DNA of 64,000 nt from Prostheceraeus crozeri. Lineage: Eukaryota; Platyhelminthes; Polycladida; Euryleptidae. The notes below the pieces were generated by a model. That model saw only the letters and a program-made list of their open reading frames with translations. It had not been told where the DNA came from and did not search any database. Where the stretch lies: NCBI GenBank assembly GCA_907163375.1, contig CAJQUW010011509.1, positions 124,001-188,000 of the forward strand, in the 5' to 3' direction. Both the position numbers and the translations under genes were made by a program. Shown here in pieces: positions 43,736 through 54,876 of the stretch (positions are counted from its first letter, which is position 1; the number at the start of each line of letters is the position of its first letter).

Positions 43736-46168
43736 AATAAAATGTAAATATTTTGCAATAAAATGGTACTCATTCATCATCATCAAAACATTGACAACAG
43801 CAGAATTACAACAATATAGAAGAACAGAAAAACTACTGAATAAATGTATCAAATTGGAAAAAGACATTCAATTTAACATCACATGTGAAGAAAACAATTT
43901 ATTACCAAATTACACGAAGATCAGTAAAAAGAATCAACACAAAGAACATCACAAATTAGCAGAAAAATTTCAATCAAGCCTTGTAGGCCTTGAGATAAAA
44001 AACTTACAAACAAAATTGATATCAATAAGAAAAGAATTGACTGTAAACTTGATTAACTTGAGGAACATGTTCAATTCAGAAGTAAAATTTCTAAGTTTGA
44101 TGTATTTTCTACTTAGAATTGCCAATTCATCCATTGACACCATCAATTTCAAGCATTTGAAGAAATTAAAAGCATTATACGGTGCTGAAATGATGCTGCC
44201 TGAAACTGAAGACAGAGTAATAAATTTGTCAGATTATACCTTGAATGCAGATGAACTATCTCTACTTCGGAAAGGCATGGAATTCAATCTGAAGCCAATA
44301 TACAATTCTCTTGAAAAGAAAGTTGAAATTGAAAAATTATACTCTGATATCAAAAGATCAGAATTTGACAACACAATTGAAATAACAAATCCGAGTAAAC
44401 TAAAGGGTGATTTGAAAAGTTTTGCCTACACTAAAACCAACGACAGAAGCAAAAATCCTCTTTCAAAAGGAGAACAAAATACATTAAAAAGTCTGAAGAA
44501 AAACACAGATTTGGTAATCAAGAAGGCTGATAAAGGTGGAAACACTGTGATAATGAATCGTGAGGATTATGTCAAGAAGCTGAATACCATTGTCAGTGAT
44601 TCTTCGAAGTTCAAGAAATTGAAAGCCAATCCTACAGAATCAATCAAGAAAGAATTGAATAGAATTATTGAAAACAAGAATAATGGCATCAAAATGAAGA
44701 AGTTAAGTGGATATTTCAAGCCTGGATTTCTCTATGGATTGCCTAAAATTCACAAAGACATCAGAAATCCTCCACTGAGACCAATAATTTCGATGGTTGG
44801 ATCAGTCACACATGAACTCAGTCAGGTTTTGGATAATATAATCAAACCGTATTGCAGCAAAGAATTCATCACGGATTCGGCCTTTAATTTTGTTGCAAAA
44901 GTGAAACCGTTGATTGACCTTGACAATTATATTATGGCATCTGTTGATGTGGTAAGCTTATTCACGAATGTGCCTGTGATAGAAACCACCGAAATCATAC
45001 TGAAAAATGTCTATCAACATCCTACTTGCCCACCACCATCAATACCTGAAGAGACGATGAGACAATTGCTTACAATCTGTACCACAAAAACCCCATTTGT
45101 GTGGTTGGATCATTTTTTTGAACAAATTGATGGTGTTTCGATGGGGTCACCCCTAGGACCAACATATGCGAATTTTTATATGAGCGAAATAGAAAAAGCA
45201 GTGTTGAAGAATCTTCCAGAAAGATGCAAGCCGATTGCGTATTATCGCTATGTCGATGACACATTTGTCATTACAGAAAATGAAAACCATCTACAAGAAC
45301 TGATAAAGCAATTTAAATCAAATTCTACGCTGGAATTCACATATGAGATTGAAAAGGAGAGAACAATATCTTTTTTGGATGTTTCCATCAAGCATAACTT
45401 TTCCTTGACTTTTTCAGTTTTTCGAAAACCAACAGCAACAAATACTTGTCTCGACTTCAACTCCTTTACAACAAATCAGTACAAAATGTCAGTAATAAAA
45501 AGTTATGTTTACAGAGCACTACATCTCAGCTCAGATTGGCAATCTTTTCATCAAGAAATTAAAAATGTGAAACGAATTCTTACTAACAGTCACTATCCCA
45601 TGAGTGCAATTGATCAACAGGTGAAAATGATTTTAAAAAAGTACTTCAAAAATGAAGAAAAAGGGGAAAAACAGAGATGGTATTCTATTTTAAAGGCCAG
45701 CTTACATCAAATTACCGGATAGAAGAAAAGCGCATCCAAAAGATTATCAAGGATAATGTGAAGGGAAAAGTTGAATCATGCGATGTCCATGTGCGAGTGT
45801 ATTACAAAAATGTCAAATTGGTTAACTCAATAAAAACAAAAATGGACAGGTTTCATTCAAACAACAATGTGGTGTACCAATATGCATGTCCAGAGAGCAT
45901 ATGTAATAATGCTCACTACATTGGATATACCACAAATTTGTTGAATGTAAGAATGAAGCAACACGAAAATAATGGTTCGATAAAATCTCACCACATGAAA
46001 GAACACAAACAAAAACCAAGAGACTTAACAAACAACACAAAAGTTATAGCTCGCTTTTCAAATGCTAACACCTTACAAATCGCTGAAGCAATACTAATAA
46101 AGGAAAATGCTCCAGTGCTAAATCAACACGACAAGGGACTAACAAGACACTTAAATATCATTTCTTGA
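43701..46168 (+). pseudogene. PLE array unit R2, frameshift before the GIY-YIG domain
   Basis: ATG 43701 opens 673 codons with all RT motifs; the five-A run at 45667-45671 shifts the frame, and GIY-YIG follows in a second frame to 46168. Private change: YIMASVDVV for YIMGSVDVV beside RT motif A. Translation of the first frame alone would give an RT without endonuclease. Confidence 0.85.
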
Positions 46169-46335
46169 TTTCTATTCTTTCACAACTTCAATATGTCATC
46201 AAATCCTCCCTGAAAAACTATGAACATGTAACCTACATCCAGTATTATATCTTTGAGCTTTCTGTATAACATTTTGGTTGAGACTTTTTGAATTTCAACC
46301 ACAGCTCATCATTTTGTTAATATGTTAGCTTGAAA

Positions 46336-48803
46336 ATGGTCTATGTACAGAAGACCGAAACGTCGCCGTCAATAAAATGTAAATATTTTGCAATAAAATG
46401 GTACTCATTCATCATCATCAAAACATTGACAACAGCAGAATTACAACAATATAGAAGAACAGAAAAACTACTGAATAAATGTATCAAATTGGAAAAAGAC
46501 ATTCAATTTAACATCACATGTGAAGAAAACAATTTATTACCAAATTACACGAAGATCAGTAAAAAGAATCAACACAAAGAACATCACAAATTAGCAGAAA
46601 AATTTCAATCAAGCCTTGTAGGCCTTGAGATAAAAAACTTACAAACAAAATTGATATCAATAAGAAAAGAATTGACTGTAAACTTGATTAACTTGAGGAA
46701 CATGTTCAATTCAGAAGTAAAATTTCTAAGTTTGATGTATTTTCTACTTAGAATTGCCAATTCATCCATTGACACCATCAATTTCAAGCATTTGAAGAAA
46801 TTAAAAGCATTATACGGTGCTGAAATGATGCTGCCTGAAACTGAAGACAGAGTAATAAATTTGTCAGATTATACCTTGAATGCAGATGAACTATCTCTAC
46901 TTCGGAAAGGCATGGAATTCAATCTGAAGCCAATATACAATTCTCTTGAAAAGAAAGTTGAAATTGAAAAATTATACTCTGATATCAAAAGATCAGAATT
47001 TGACAACACAATTGAAATAACAAATCCGAGTAAACTAAAGGGTGATTTGAAAAGTTTTGCCTACACTAAAACCAACGACAGAAGCAAAAATCCTCTTTCA
47101 AAAGGAGAACAAAATACATTAAAAAGTCTGAAGAAAAACACAGATTTGGTAATCAAGAAGGCTGATAAAGGTGGAAACACTGTGATAATGAATCGTGAGG
47201 ATTATGTCAAGAAGCTGAATACCATTGTCAGTGATTCTTCGAAGTTCAAGAAATTGAAAGCCAATCCTACAGAATCAATCAAGAAAGAATTGAATAGAAT
47301 TATTGAAAACAAGAATAATGGCATCAAAATGAAGAAGTTAAGTGGATATTTCAAGCCTGGATTTCTCTATGGATTGCCTAAAATTCACAAAGACATCAGA
47401 AATCCTCCACTGAGACCAATAATTTCGATGGTTGGATCAGTCACACATGAACTCAGTCAGGTTTTGGATAATATAATCAAACCGTATTGCAGCAAAGAAT
47501 TCATCACGGATTCGGCCTTTAATTTTGTTGCAAAAGTGAAACCGTTGATTGACCTTGACAATTATATTATGGGATCTGTTGATGTGGTAAGCTTATTCAC
47601 GAATGTGCCTGTGATAGAAACCACCGAAATCATACTGAAAAATGTCTATCAACATCCTACTTGCCCACCACCATCAATACCTGAAGAGACGATGAGACAA
47701 TTGCTTACAATCTGTACCACAAAAACCCCATTTGTGTGGTTGGATCATTTTTTTGAACAAATTGATGGTGTTTCGATGGGGTCACCCCTAGGACCAACAT
47801 ATGCGAATTTTTATATGAGCGAAATAGAAAAAGCAGTGTTGAAGAATCTTCCAGAAAGATGCAAGCCGATTGCGTATTATCGCTATGTCGATGACACATT
47901 TGTCATTACAGAAAATGAAAACCATCTACAAGAACTGATAAAGCAATTTAAATCAAATTCTACGCTGGAATTCACATATGAGATTGAAAAGGAGAGAACA
48001 ATATCTTTTTTGGATGTTTCCATCAAGCATAACTTTTCCTTGACTTTTTCAGTTTTTCGAAAACCAACAGCAACAAATACTTGTCTCGACTTCAACTCCT
48101 TTACAACAAATCAGTACAAAATGTCAGTAATAAAAAGTTATGTTTACAGAGCACTACATCTCAGCTCAGATTGGCAATCTTTTCATCAAGAAATTAAAAA
48201 TGTGAAACGAATTCTTACTAACAGTCACTATCCCATGAGTGCAATTGATCAACAGGTGAAAATGATTTTAAAAAAGTACTTCAAAAATGAAGAAAAAGGG
48301 GAAAAACAGAGATGGTATTCTATTTTAAAGGCCAGCTTACATCAAATTACCGGATAGAAGAAAAGCGCATCCAAAAGATTATCAAGGATAATGTGAAGGG
48401 AAAAGTTGAATCATGCGATGTCCATGTGCGAGTGTATTACAAAAATGTCAAATTGGTTAACTCAATAAAAACAAAAATGGACAGGTTTCATTCAAACAAC
48501 AATGTGGTGTACCAATATGCATGTCCAGAGAGCATATGTAATAATGCTCACTACATTGGATATACCACAAATTTGTTGAATGTAAGAATGAAGCAACACG
48601 AAAATAATGGTTCGATAAAATCTCACCACATGAAAGAACACAAACAAAAACCAAGAGACTTAACAAACAACACAAAAGTTATAGCTCGCTTTTCAAATGC
48701 TAACACCTTACAAATCGCTGAAGCAATACTAATAAAGGAAAATGCTCCAGTGCTAAATCAACACGACAAGGGACTAACAAGACACTTAAATATCATTTCT
48801 TGA
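46336..48803 (+). pseudogene. PLE array unit R3, same frameshift as R1 and R2
   Basis: As R2, with the five-A run at 48302-48306 but with Gly restored at the R2-specific position. The shared frameshift in three neighbouring units suggests that they arose from one another by unit duplication. Confidence 0.85.
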
Positions 48804-48970
48804 TTTCTATTCTTTCACAACTTCAATATGTCATCAAATCCTCCCTGAAAAACTATGAACATGTAACCTACATCCAGTATTATATCTTTGAGCTTTCTGT
48901 ATAACATTTTGGTTGAGACTTTTTGAATTTCAACCACAGCTCATCATTTTGTTAATATGTTAGCTTGAAA

Positions 48971-51439
48971 ATGGTCTATGTACAGAAGACCGAAACGTCG
49001 CCGTCAATAAAATGTAAATATTTTGCAATAAAATGGTACTCATTCATCATCATCAAAACATTGACAACAGCAGAATTACAACAATATAGAAGAACAGAAA
49101 AACTACTGAATAAATGTATCAAATTGGAAAAAGACATTCAATTTAACATCACATGTGAAGAAAACAATTTATTACCAAATTACACGAAGATCAGTAAAAA
49201 GAATCAACACAAAGAACATCACAAATTAGCAGAAAAATTTCAATCAAGCCTTGTAGGCCTTGAGATAAAAAACTTACAAACAAAATTGATATCAATAAGA
49301 AAAGAATTGACTGTAAACTTGATTAACTTGAGGAACATGTTCAATTCAGAAGTAAAATTTCTAAGTTTGATGTATTTTCTACTTAGAATTGCCAATTCAT
49401 CCATTGACACCATCAATTTCAAGCATTTGAAGAAATTAAAAGCATTATACGGTGCTGAAATGATGCTGCCTGAAACTGAAGACAGAGTAATAAATTTGTC
49501 AGATTATACCTTGAATGCAGATGAACTATCTCTACTTCGGAAAGGCATGGAATTCAATCTGAAGCCAATATACAATTCTCTTGAAAAGAAAGTTGAAATT
49601 GAAAAATTATACTCTGATATCAAAAGATCAGAATTTGACAACACAATTGAAATAACAAATCCGAGTAAACTAAAGGGTGATTTGAAAAGTTTTGCCTACA
49701 CTAAAACCAACGACAGAAGCAAAAATCCTCTTTCAAAAGGAGAACAAAATACATTAAAAAGTCTGAAGAAAAACACAGATTTGGTAATCAAGAAGGCTGA
49801 TAAAGGTGGAAACACTGTGATAATGAATCGTGAGGATTATGTCAAGAAGCTGAATACCATTGTCAGTGATTCTTCGAAGTTCAAGAAATTGAAAGCCAAT
49901 CCTACAGAATCAATCAAGAAAGAATTGAATAGAATTATTGAAAACAAGAATAATGGCATCAAAATGAAGAAGTTAAGTGGATATTTCAAGCCTGGATTTC
50001 TCTATGGATTGCCTAAAATTCACAAAGACATCAGAAATCCTCCACTGAGACCAATAATTTCGATGGTTGGATCAGTCACACATGAACTCAGTCAGGTTTT
50101 GGATAATATAATCAAACCGTATTGCAGCAAAGAATTCATCACGGATTCGGCCTTTAATTTTGTTGCAAAAGTGAAACCGTTGATTGACCTTGACAATTAT
50201 ATTATGGGATCTGTTGATGTGGTAAGCTTATTCACGAATGTGCCTGTGATAGAAACCACCGAAATCATACTGAAAAATGTCTATCAACATCCTACTTGCC
50301 CACCACCATCAATACCTGAAGAGACGATGAGACAATTGCTTACAATCTGTACCACAAAAACCCCATTTGTGTGGTTGGATCATTTTTTTGAACAAATTGA
50401 TGGTGTTTCGATGGGGTCACCCCTAGGACCAACATATGCGAATTTTTATATGAGCGAAATAGAAAAAGCAGTGTTGAAGAATCTTCCAGAAAGATGCAAG
50501 CCGATTGCGTATTATCGCTATGTCGATGACACATTTGTCATTACAGAAAATGAAAACCATCTACAAGAACTGATAAAGCAATTTAAATCAAATTCTACGC
50601 TGGAATTCACATATGAGATTGAAAAGGAGAGAACAATATCTTTTTTGGATGTTTCCATCAAGCATAACTTTTCCTTGACTTTTTCAGTTTTTCGAAAACC
50701 AACAGCAACAAATACTTGTCTCGACTTCAACTCCTTTACAACAAATCAGTACAAAATGTCAGTAATAAAAAGTTATGTTTACAGAGCACTACATCTCAGC
50801 TCAGATTGGCAATCTTTTCATCAAGAAATTAAAAATGTGAAACGAATTCTTACTAACAGTCACTATCCCATGAGTGCAATTGATCAACAGGTGAAAATGA
50901 TTTTAAAAAAGTACTTCAAAAATGAAGAAAAAGGGGAAAAAACAGAGATGGTATTCTATTTTAAAGGCCAGCTTACATCAAATTACCGGATAGAAGAAAA
51001 GCGCATCCAAAAGATTATCAAGGATAATGTGAAGGGAAAAGTTGAATCATGCGATGTCCATGTGCGAGTGTATTACAAAAATGTCAAATTGGTTAACTCA
51101 ATAAAAACAAAAATGGACAGGTTTCATTCAAACAACAATGTGGTGTACCAATATGCATGTCCAGAGAGCATATGTAATAATGCTCACTACATTGGATATA
51201 CCACAAATTTGTTGAATGTAAGAATGAAGCAACACGAAAATAATGGTTCGATAAAATCTCACCACATGAAAGAACACAAACAAAAACCAAGAGACTTAAC
51301 AAACAACACAAAAGTTATAGCTCGCTTTTCAAATGCTAACACCTTACAAATCGCTGAAGCAATACTAATAAAGGAAAATGCTCCAGTGCTAAATCAACAC
51401 GACAAGGGACTAACAAGACACTTAAATATCATTTCTTGA
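48971..51439 (+). CDS. PLE array unit R4, intact RT and GIY-YIG protein
   Basis: The first in-frame ATG is 48971 (the frame opens at a TTG at 48965); 822 codons to the stop ending at 51439. Residues ~160-200 hold LSDYTLNADELSLLRKGMEF, the PLE N-terminal motif. ~355-400: FKPGFLYGLPKIHKD and PLRPIISMVGS (RT1-2). ~416: SVDVVSLFTNVPV (motif A). ~480: DGVSMGSPLGPTYANFYM (motif B). ~517: YYRYVDDTFVI (motif C). ~550: ISFLDVSI. ~585: FRKPTATNTCLDFNSF (thumb). ~725-755: VVYQYACP...HYIGYTTNLLNVRMKQHE, the GIY-YIG nuclease that nicks target DNA. No stop or frameshift, so this copy could encode an active retrotransposase. The true start may be a later Met because the hammerhead-like motif overlaps the first codons. 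Confidence 0.9.
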   Translation: MVYVQKTETSPSIKCKYFAIKWYSFIIIKTLTTAELQQYRRTEKLLNKCIKLEKDIQFNITCEENNLLPNYTKISKKNQHKEHHKLAEKFQSSLVGLEIKNLQTKLISIRKELTVNLINLRNMFNSEVKFLSLMYFLLRIANSSIDTINFKHLKKLKALYGAEMMLPETEDRVINLSDYTLNADELSLLRKGMEFNLKPIYNSLEKKVEIEKLYSDIKRSEFDNTIEITNPSKLKGDLKSFAYTKTNDRSKNPLSKGEQNTLKSLKKNTDLVIKKADKGGNTVIMNREDYVKKLNTIVSDSSKFKKLKANPTESIKKELNRIIENKNNGIKMKKLSGYFKPGFLYGLPKIHKDIRNPPLRPIISMVGSVTHELSQVLDNIIKPYCSKEFITDSAFNFVAKVKPLIDLDNYIMGSVDVVSLFTNVPVIETTEIILKNVYQHPTCPPPSIPEETMRQLLTICTTKTPFVWLDHFFEQIDGVSMGSPLGPTYANFYMSEIEKAVLKNLPERCKPIAYYRYVDDTFVITENENHLQELIKQFKSNSTLEFTYEIEKERTISFLDVSIKHNFSLTFSVFRKPTATNTCLDFNSFTTNQYKMSVIKSYVYRALHLSSDWQSFHQEIKNVKRILTNSHYPMSAIDQQVKMILKKYFKNEEKGEKTEMVFYFKGQLTSNYRIEEKRIQKIIKDNVKGKVESCDVHVRVYYKNVKLVNSIKTKMDRFHSNNNVVYQYACPESICNNAHYIGYTTNLLNVRMKQHENNGSIKSHHMKEHKQKPRDLTNNTKVIARFSNANTLQIAEAILIKENAPVLNQHDKGLTRHLNIIS

Positions 51440-51606
51440 TTTCTATTCTTTCACAACTTCAATATGTCATCAAATCCTCCCTGAAAAACTATGAACATGT
51501 AACCTACATCCAGTATTATATCTTTGAGCTTTCTGTATAACATTTTGGTTGAGACTTTTTGAATTTCAACCACAGCTCATCATTTTGTTAATATGTTAGC
51601 TTGAAA

Positions 51607-54075
51607 ATGGTCTATGTACAGAAGACCGAAACGTCGCCGTCAATAAAATGTAAATATTTTGCAATAAAATGGTACTCATTCATCATCATCAAAACATTGA
51701 CAACAGCAGAATTACAACAATATAGAAGAACAGAAAAACTACTGAATAAATGTATCAAATTGGAAAAAGACATTCAATTTAACATCACATGTGAAGAAAA
51801 CAATTTATTACCAAATTACACGAAGATCAGTAAAAAGAATCAACACAAAGAACATCACAAATTAGCAGAAAAATTTCAATCAAGCCTTGTAGGCCTTGAG
51901 ATAAAAAACTTACAAACAAAATTGATATCAATAAGAAAAGAATTGACTGTAAACTTGATTAACTTGAGGAACATGTTCAATTCAGAAGTAAAATTTCTAA
52001 GTTTGATGTATTTTCTACTTAGAATTGCCAATTCATCCATTGACACCATCAATTTCAAGCATTTGAAGAAATTAAAAGCATTATACGGTGCTGAAATGAT
52101 GCTGCCTGAAACTGAAGACAGAGTAATAAATTTGTCAGATTATACCTTGAATGCAGATGAACTATCTCTACTTCGGAAAGGCATGGAATTCAATCTGAAG
52201 CCAATATACAATTCTCTTGAAAAGAAAGTTGAAATTGAAAAATTATACTCTGATATCAAAAGATCAGAATTTGACAACACAATTGAAATAACAAATCCGA
52301 GTAAACTAAAGGGTGATTTGAAAAGTTTTGCCTACACTAAAACCAACGACAGAAGCAAAAATCCTCTTTCAAAAGGAGAACAAAATACATTAAAAAGTCT
52401 GAAGAAAAACACAGATTTGGTAATCAAGAAGGCTGATAAAGGTGGAAACACTGTGATAATGAATCGTGAGGATTATGTCAAGAAGCTGAATACCATTGTC
52501 AGTGATTCTTCGAAGTTCAAGAAATTGAAAGCCAATCCTACAGAATCAATCAAGAAAGAATTGAATAGAATTATTGAAAACAAGAATAATGGCATCAAAA
52601 TGAAGAAGTTAAGTGGATATTTCAAGCCTGGATTTCTCTATGGATTGCCTAAAATTCACAAAGACATCAGAAATCCTCCACTGAGACCAATAATTTCGAT
52701 GGTTGGATCAGTCACACATGAACTCAGTCAGGTTTTGGATAATATAATCAAACCGTATTGCAGCAAAGAATTCATCACGGATTCGGCCTTTAATTTTGTT
52801 GCAAAAGTGAAACCGTTGATTGACCTTGACAATTATATTATGGGATCTGTTGATGTGGTAAGCTTATTCACGAATGTGCCTGTGATAGAAACCACCGAAA
52901 TCATACTGAAAAATGTCTATCAACATCCTACTTGCCCACCACCATCAATACCTGAAGAGACGATGAGACAATTGCTTACAATCTGTACCACAAAAACCCC
53001 ATTTGTGTGGTTGGATCATTTTTTTGAACAAATTGATGGTGTTTCGATGGGGTCACCCCTAGGACCAACATATGCGAATTTTTATATGAGCGAAATAGAA
53101 AAAGCAGTGTTGAAGAATCTTCCAGAAAGATGCAAGCCGATTGCGTATTATCGCTATGTCGATGACACATTTGTCATTACAGAAAATGAAAACCATCTAC
53201 AAGAACTGATAAAGCAATTTAAATCAAATTCTACGCTGGAATTCACATATGAGATTGAAAAGGAGAGAACAATATCTTTTTTGGATGTTTCCATCAAGCA
53301 TAACTTTTCCTTGACTTTTTCAGTTTTTCGAAAACCAACAGCAACAAATACTTGTCTCGACTTCAACTCCTTTACAACAAATCAGTACAAAATGTCAGTA
53401 ATAAAAAGTTATGTTTACAGAGCACTACATCTCAGCTCAGATTGGCAATCTTTTCATCAAGAAATTAAAAATGTGAAACGAATTCTTACTAACAGTCACT
53501 ATCCCATGAGTGCAATTGATCAACAGGTGAAAATGATTTTAAAAAAGTACTTCAAAAATGAAGAAAAAGGGGAAAAAACAGAGATGGTATTCTATTTTAA
53601 AGGCCACCTTACATCAAATTACCGGATAGAAGAAAAGCGCATCCAAAAGATTATCAAGGATAATGTGAAGGGAAAAGTTGAATCATGCGATGTCCATGTG
53701 CGAGTGTATTACAAAAATGTCAAATTGGTTAACTCAATAAAAACAAAAATGGACAGGTTTCATTCAAACAACAATGTGGTGTACCAATATGCATGTCCAG
53801 AGAGCATATGTAATAATGCTCACTACATTGGATATACCACAAATTTGTTGAATGTAAGAATGAAGCAACACGAAAATAATGGTTCGATAAAATCTCACCA
53901 CATGAAAGAACACAAACAAAAACCAAGAGACTTAACAAACAACACAAAAGTTATAGCTCGCTTTTCAAATGCTAACACCTTACAAATCGCTGAAGCAATA
54001 CTAATAAAGGAAAATGCTCCAGTGCTAAATCAACACGACAAGGGACTAACAAGACACTTAAATATCATTTCTTGA
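51607..54075 (+). CDS. PLE array unit R5, intact RT and GIY-YIG protein
   Basis: Second full-length copy, 822 codons from ATG 51607, with the six-A run intact. Apart from FKGHLTS for FKGQLTS just after the RT/thumb region, the protein reads the same as R4. It is followed by the truncated R6 unit. Two consecutive intact units at the outer right end contrast with the frameshifted inner ones. Confidence 0.9.
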   Translation: MVYVQKTETSPSIKCKYFAIKWYSFIIIKTLTTAELQQYRRTEKLLNKCIKLEKDIQFNITCEENNLLPNYTKISKKNQHKEHHKLAEKFQSSLVGLEIKNLQTKLISIRKELTVNLINLRNMFNSEVKFLSLMYFLLRIANSSIDTINFKHLKKLKALYGAEMMLPETEDRVINLSDYTLNADELSLLRKGMEFNLKPIYNSLEKKVEIEKLYSDIKRSEFDNTIEITNPSKLKGDLKSFAYTKTNDRSKNPLSKGEQNTLKSLKKNTDLVIKKADKGGNTVIMNREDYVKKLNTIVSDSSKFKKLKANPTESIKKELNRIIENKNNGIKMKKLSGYFKPGFLYGLPKIHKDIRNPPLRPIISMVGSVTHELSQVLDNIIKPYCSKEFITDSAFNFVAKVKPLIDLDNYIMGSVDVVSLFTNVPVIETTEIILKNVYQHPTCPPPSIPEETMRQLLTICTTKTPFVWLDHFFEQIDGVSMGSPLGPTYANFYMSEIEKAVLKNLPERCKPIAYYRYVDDTFVITENENHLQELIKQFKSNSTLEFTYEIEKERTISFLDVSIKHNFSLTFSVFRKPTATNTCLDFNSFTTNQYKMSVIKSYVYRALHLSSDWQSFHQEIKNVKRILTNSHYPMSAIDQQVKMILKKYFKNEEKGEKTEMVFYFKGHLTSNYRIEEKRIQKIIKDNVKGKVESCDVHVRVYYKNVKLVNSIKTKMDRFHSNNNVVYQYACPESICNNAHYIGYTTNLLNVRMKQHENNGSIKSHHMKEHKQKPRDLTNNTKVIARFSNANTLQIAEAILIKENAPVLNQHDKGLTRHLNIIS

Positions 54076-54242
54076 TTTCTATTCTTTCACAACTTCAATA
54101 TGTCATCAAATCCTCCCTGAAAAACTATGAACATGTAACCTACATCCAGTATTATATCTTTGAGCTTTCTGTATAACATTTTGGTTGAGACTTTTTGAAT
54201 TTCAACCACAGCTCATCATTTTGTTAATATGTTAGCTTGAAA

Positions 54243-54563
54243 ATGGTCTATGTACAGAAGACCGAAACGTCGCCGTCAATAAAATGTAAATATTTTGCAA
54301 TAAAATGGTACTCATTCATCATCATCAAAACATTGACAACAGCAGAATTACAACAATATAGAAGAACAGAAAAACTACTGAATAAATGTATCAAATTGGA
54401 AAAAGACATTCAATTTAACATCACATGTGAAGAAAACAATTTATTACCAAATTACACGAAGATCAGTAAAAAGAATCAACACAAAGAACATCACAAATTA
54501 GCAGAAAAATTTCAATCAAGCCTTGTAGGCCTTGAGATAAAAAACTTACAAACAAAATTGATA
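54243..54563 (+). pseudogene. PLE array unit R6, N-terminal piece at the right array edge
   Basis: ATG 54243 and ~107 codons up to LQTKLI, where the sequence runs into (AT)n and then the terminal repeat of the next transposon. It is the right-hand counterpart of L0, ending ~32 nt earlier in the element. Confidence 0.8.
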
Positions 54564-54876
54564 TATATATATATATTAGGGTGGTCCAAAGAACATTTTT
54601 TTCGAATTTTCTCCCTCCTCAGCCACGCCCGTATGCCAATGTCCATCAAATGAAGACATGCAAAATTTGGGGGCTGTAGGTTATGATTTAGAGGTCGCTC
54701 AAAAAGTCACCTTTTATGCGTTGTACAGAAAAACTGATAAATTGTCATTTACTACTTTTATTATCCCCAAAATATCAACTGAACAAAGCAAAACTATGAG
54801 TTAGAATGAAAGTAGGAAAACATATAGGTAGGCATGTAACTGAGAAATGAAAGAAGTCGCAAACACGTTCACTTCT

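Larger units (their letters stand above)
34659..54563. mobile_element. Palindromic tandem array of a Penelope-like element, 2635-bp unit
   Basis: Minus-strand units read leftward from 41977 and plus-strand units read rightward from 42003. Hammerhead-motif starts are spaced 2634-2636 bp apart: 35016, 37650 and 40285 (minus); 43694, 46329, 48964, 51600 and 54236 (plus). Each unit has one long ORF and only ~160 nt between the stop and the next motif. Both outer ends stop inside the N-terminal coding region, ~320-360 nt past the motif, at a TTGAT that runs into TA repeats. Units are nearly identical. PLEs are known to form tandem and inverted partial copies, but a multi-unit palindrome this size is striking. 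Confidence 0.9.

Noticed and set aside
35885-53947. Recurring 60-72 codon ORFs antisense to each PLE unit
   Set aside because: They repeat only because the unit repeats and lie wholly opposite the RT/GIY-YIG ORF; no motifs.
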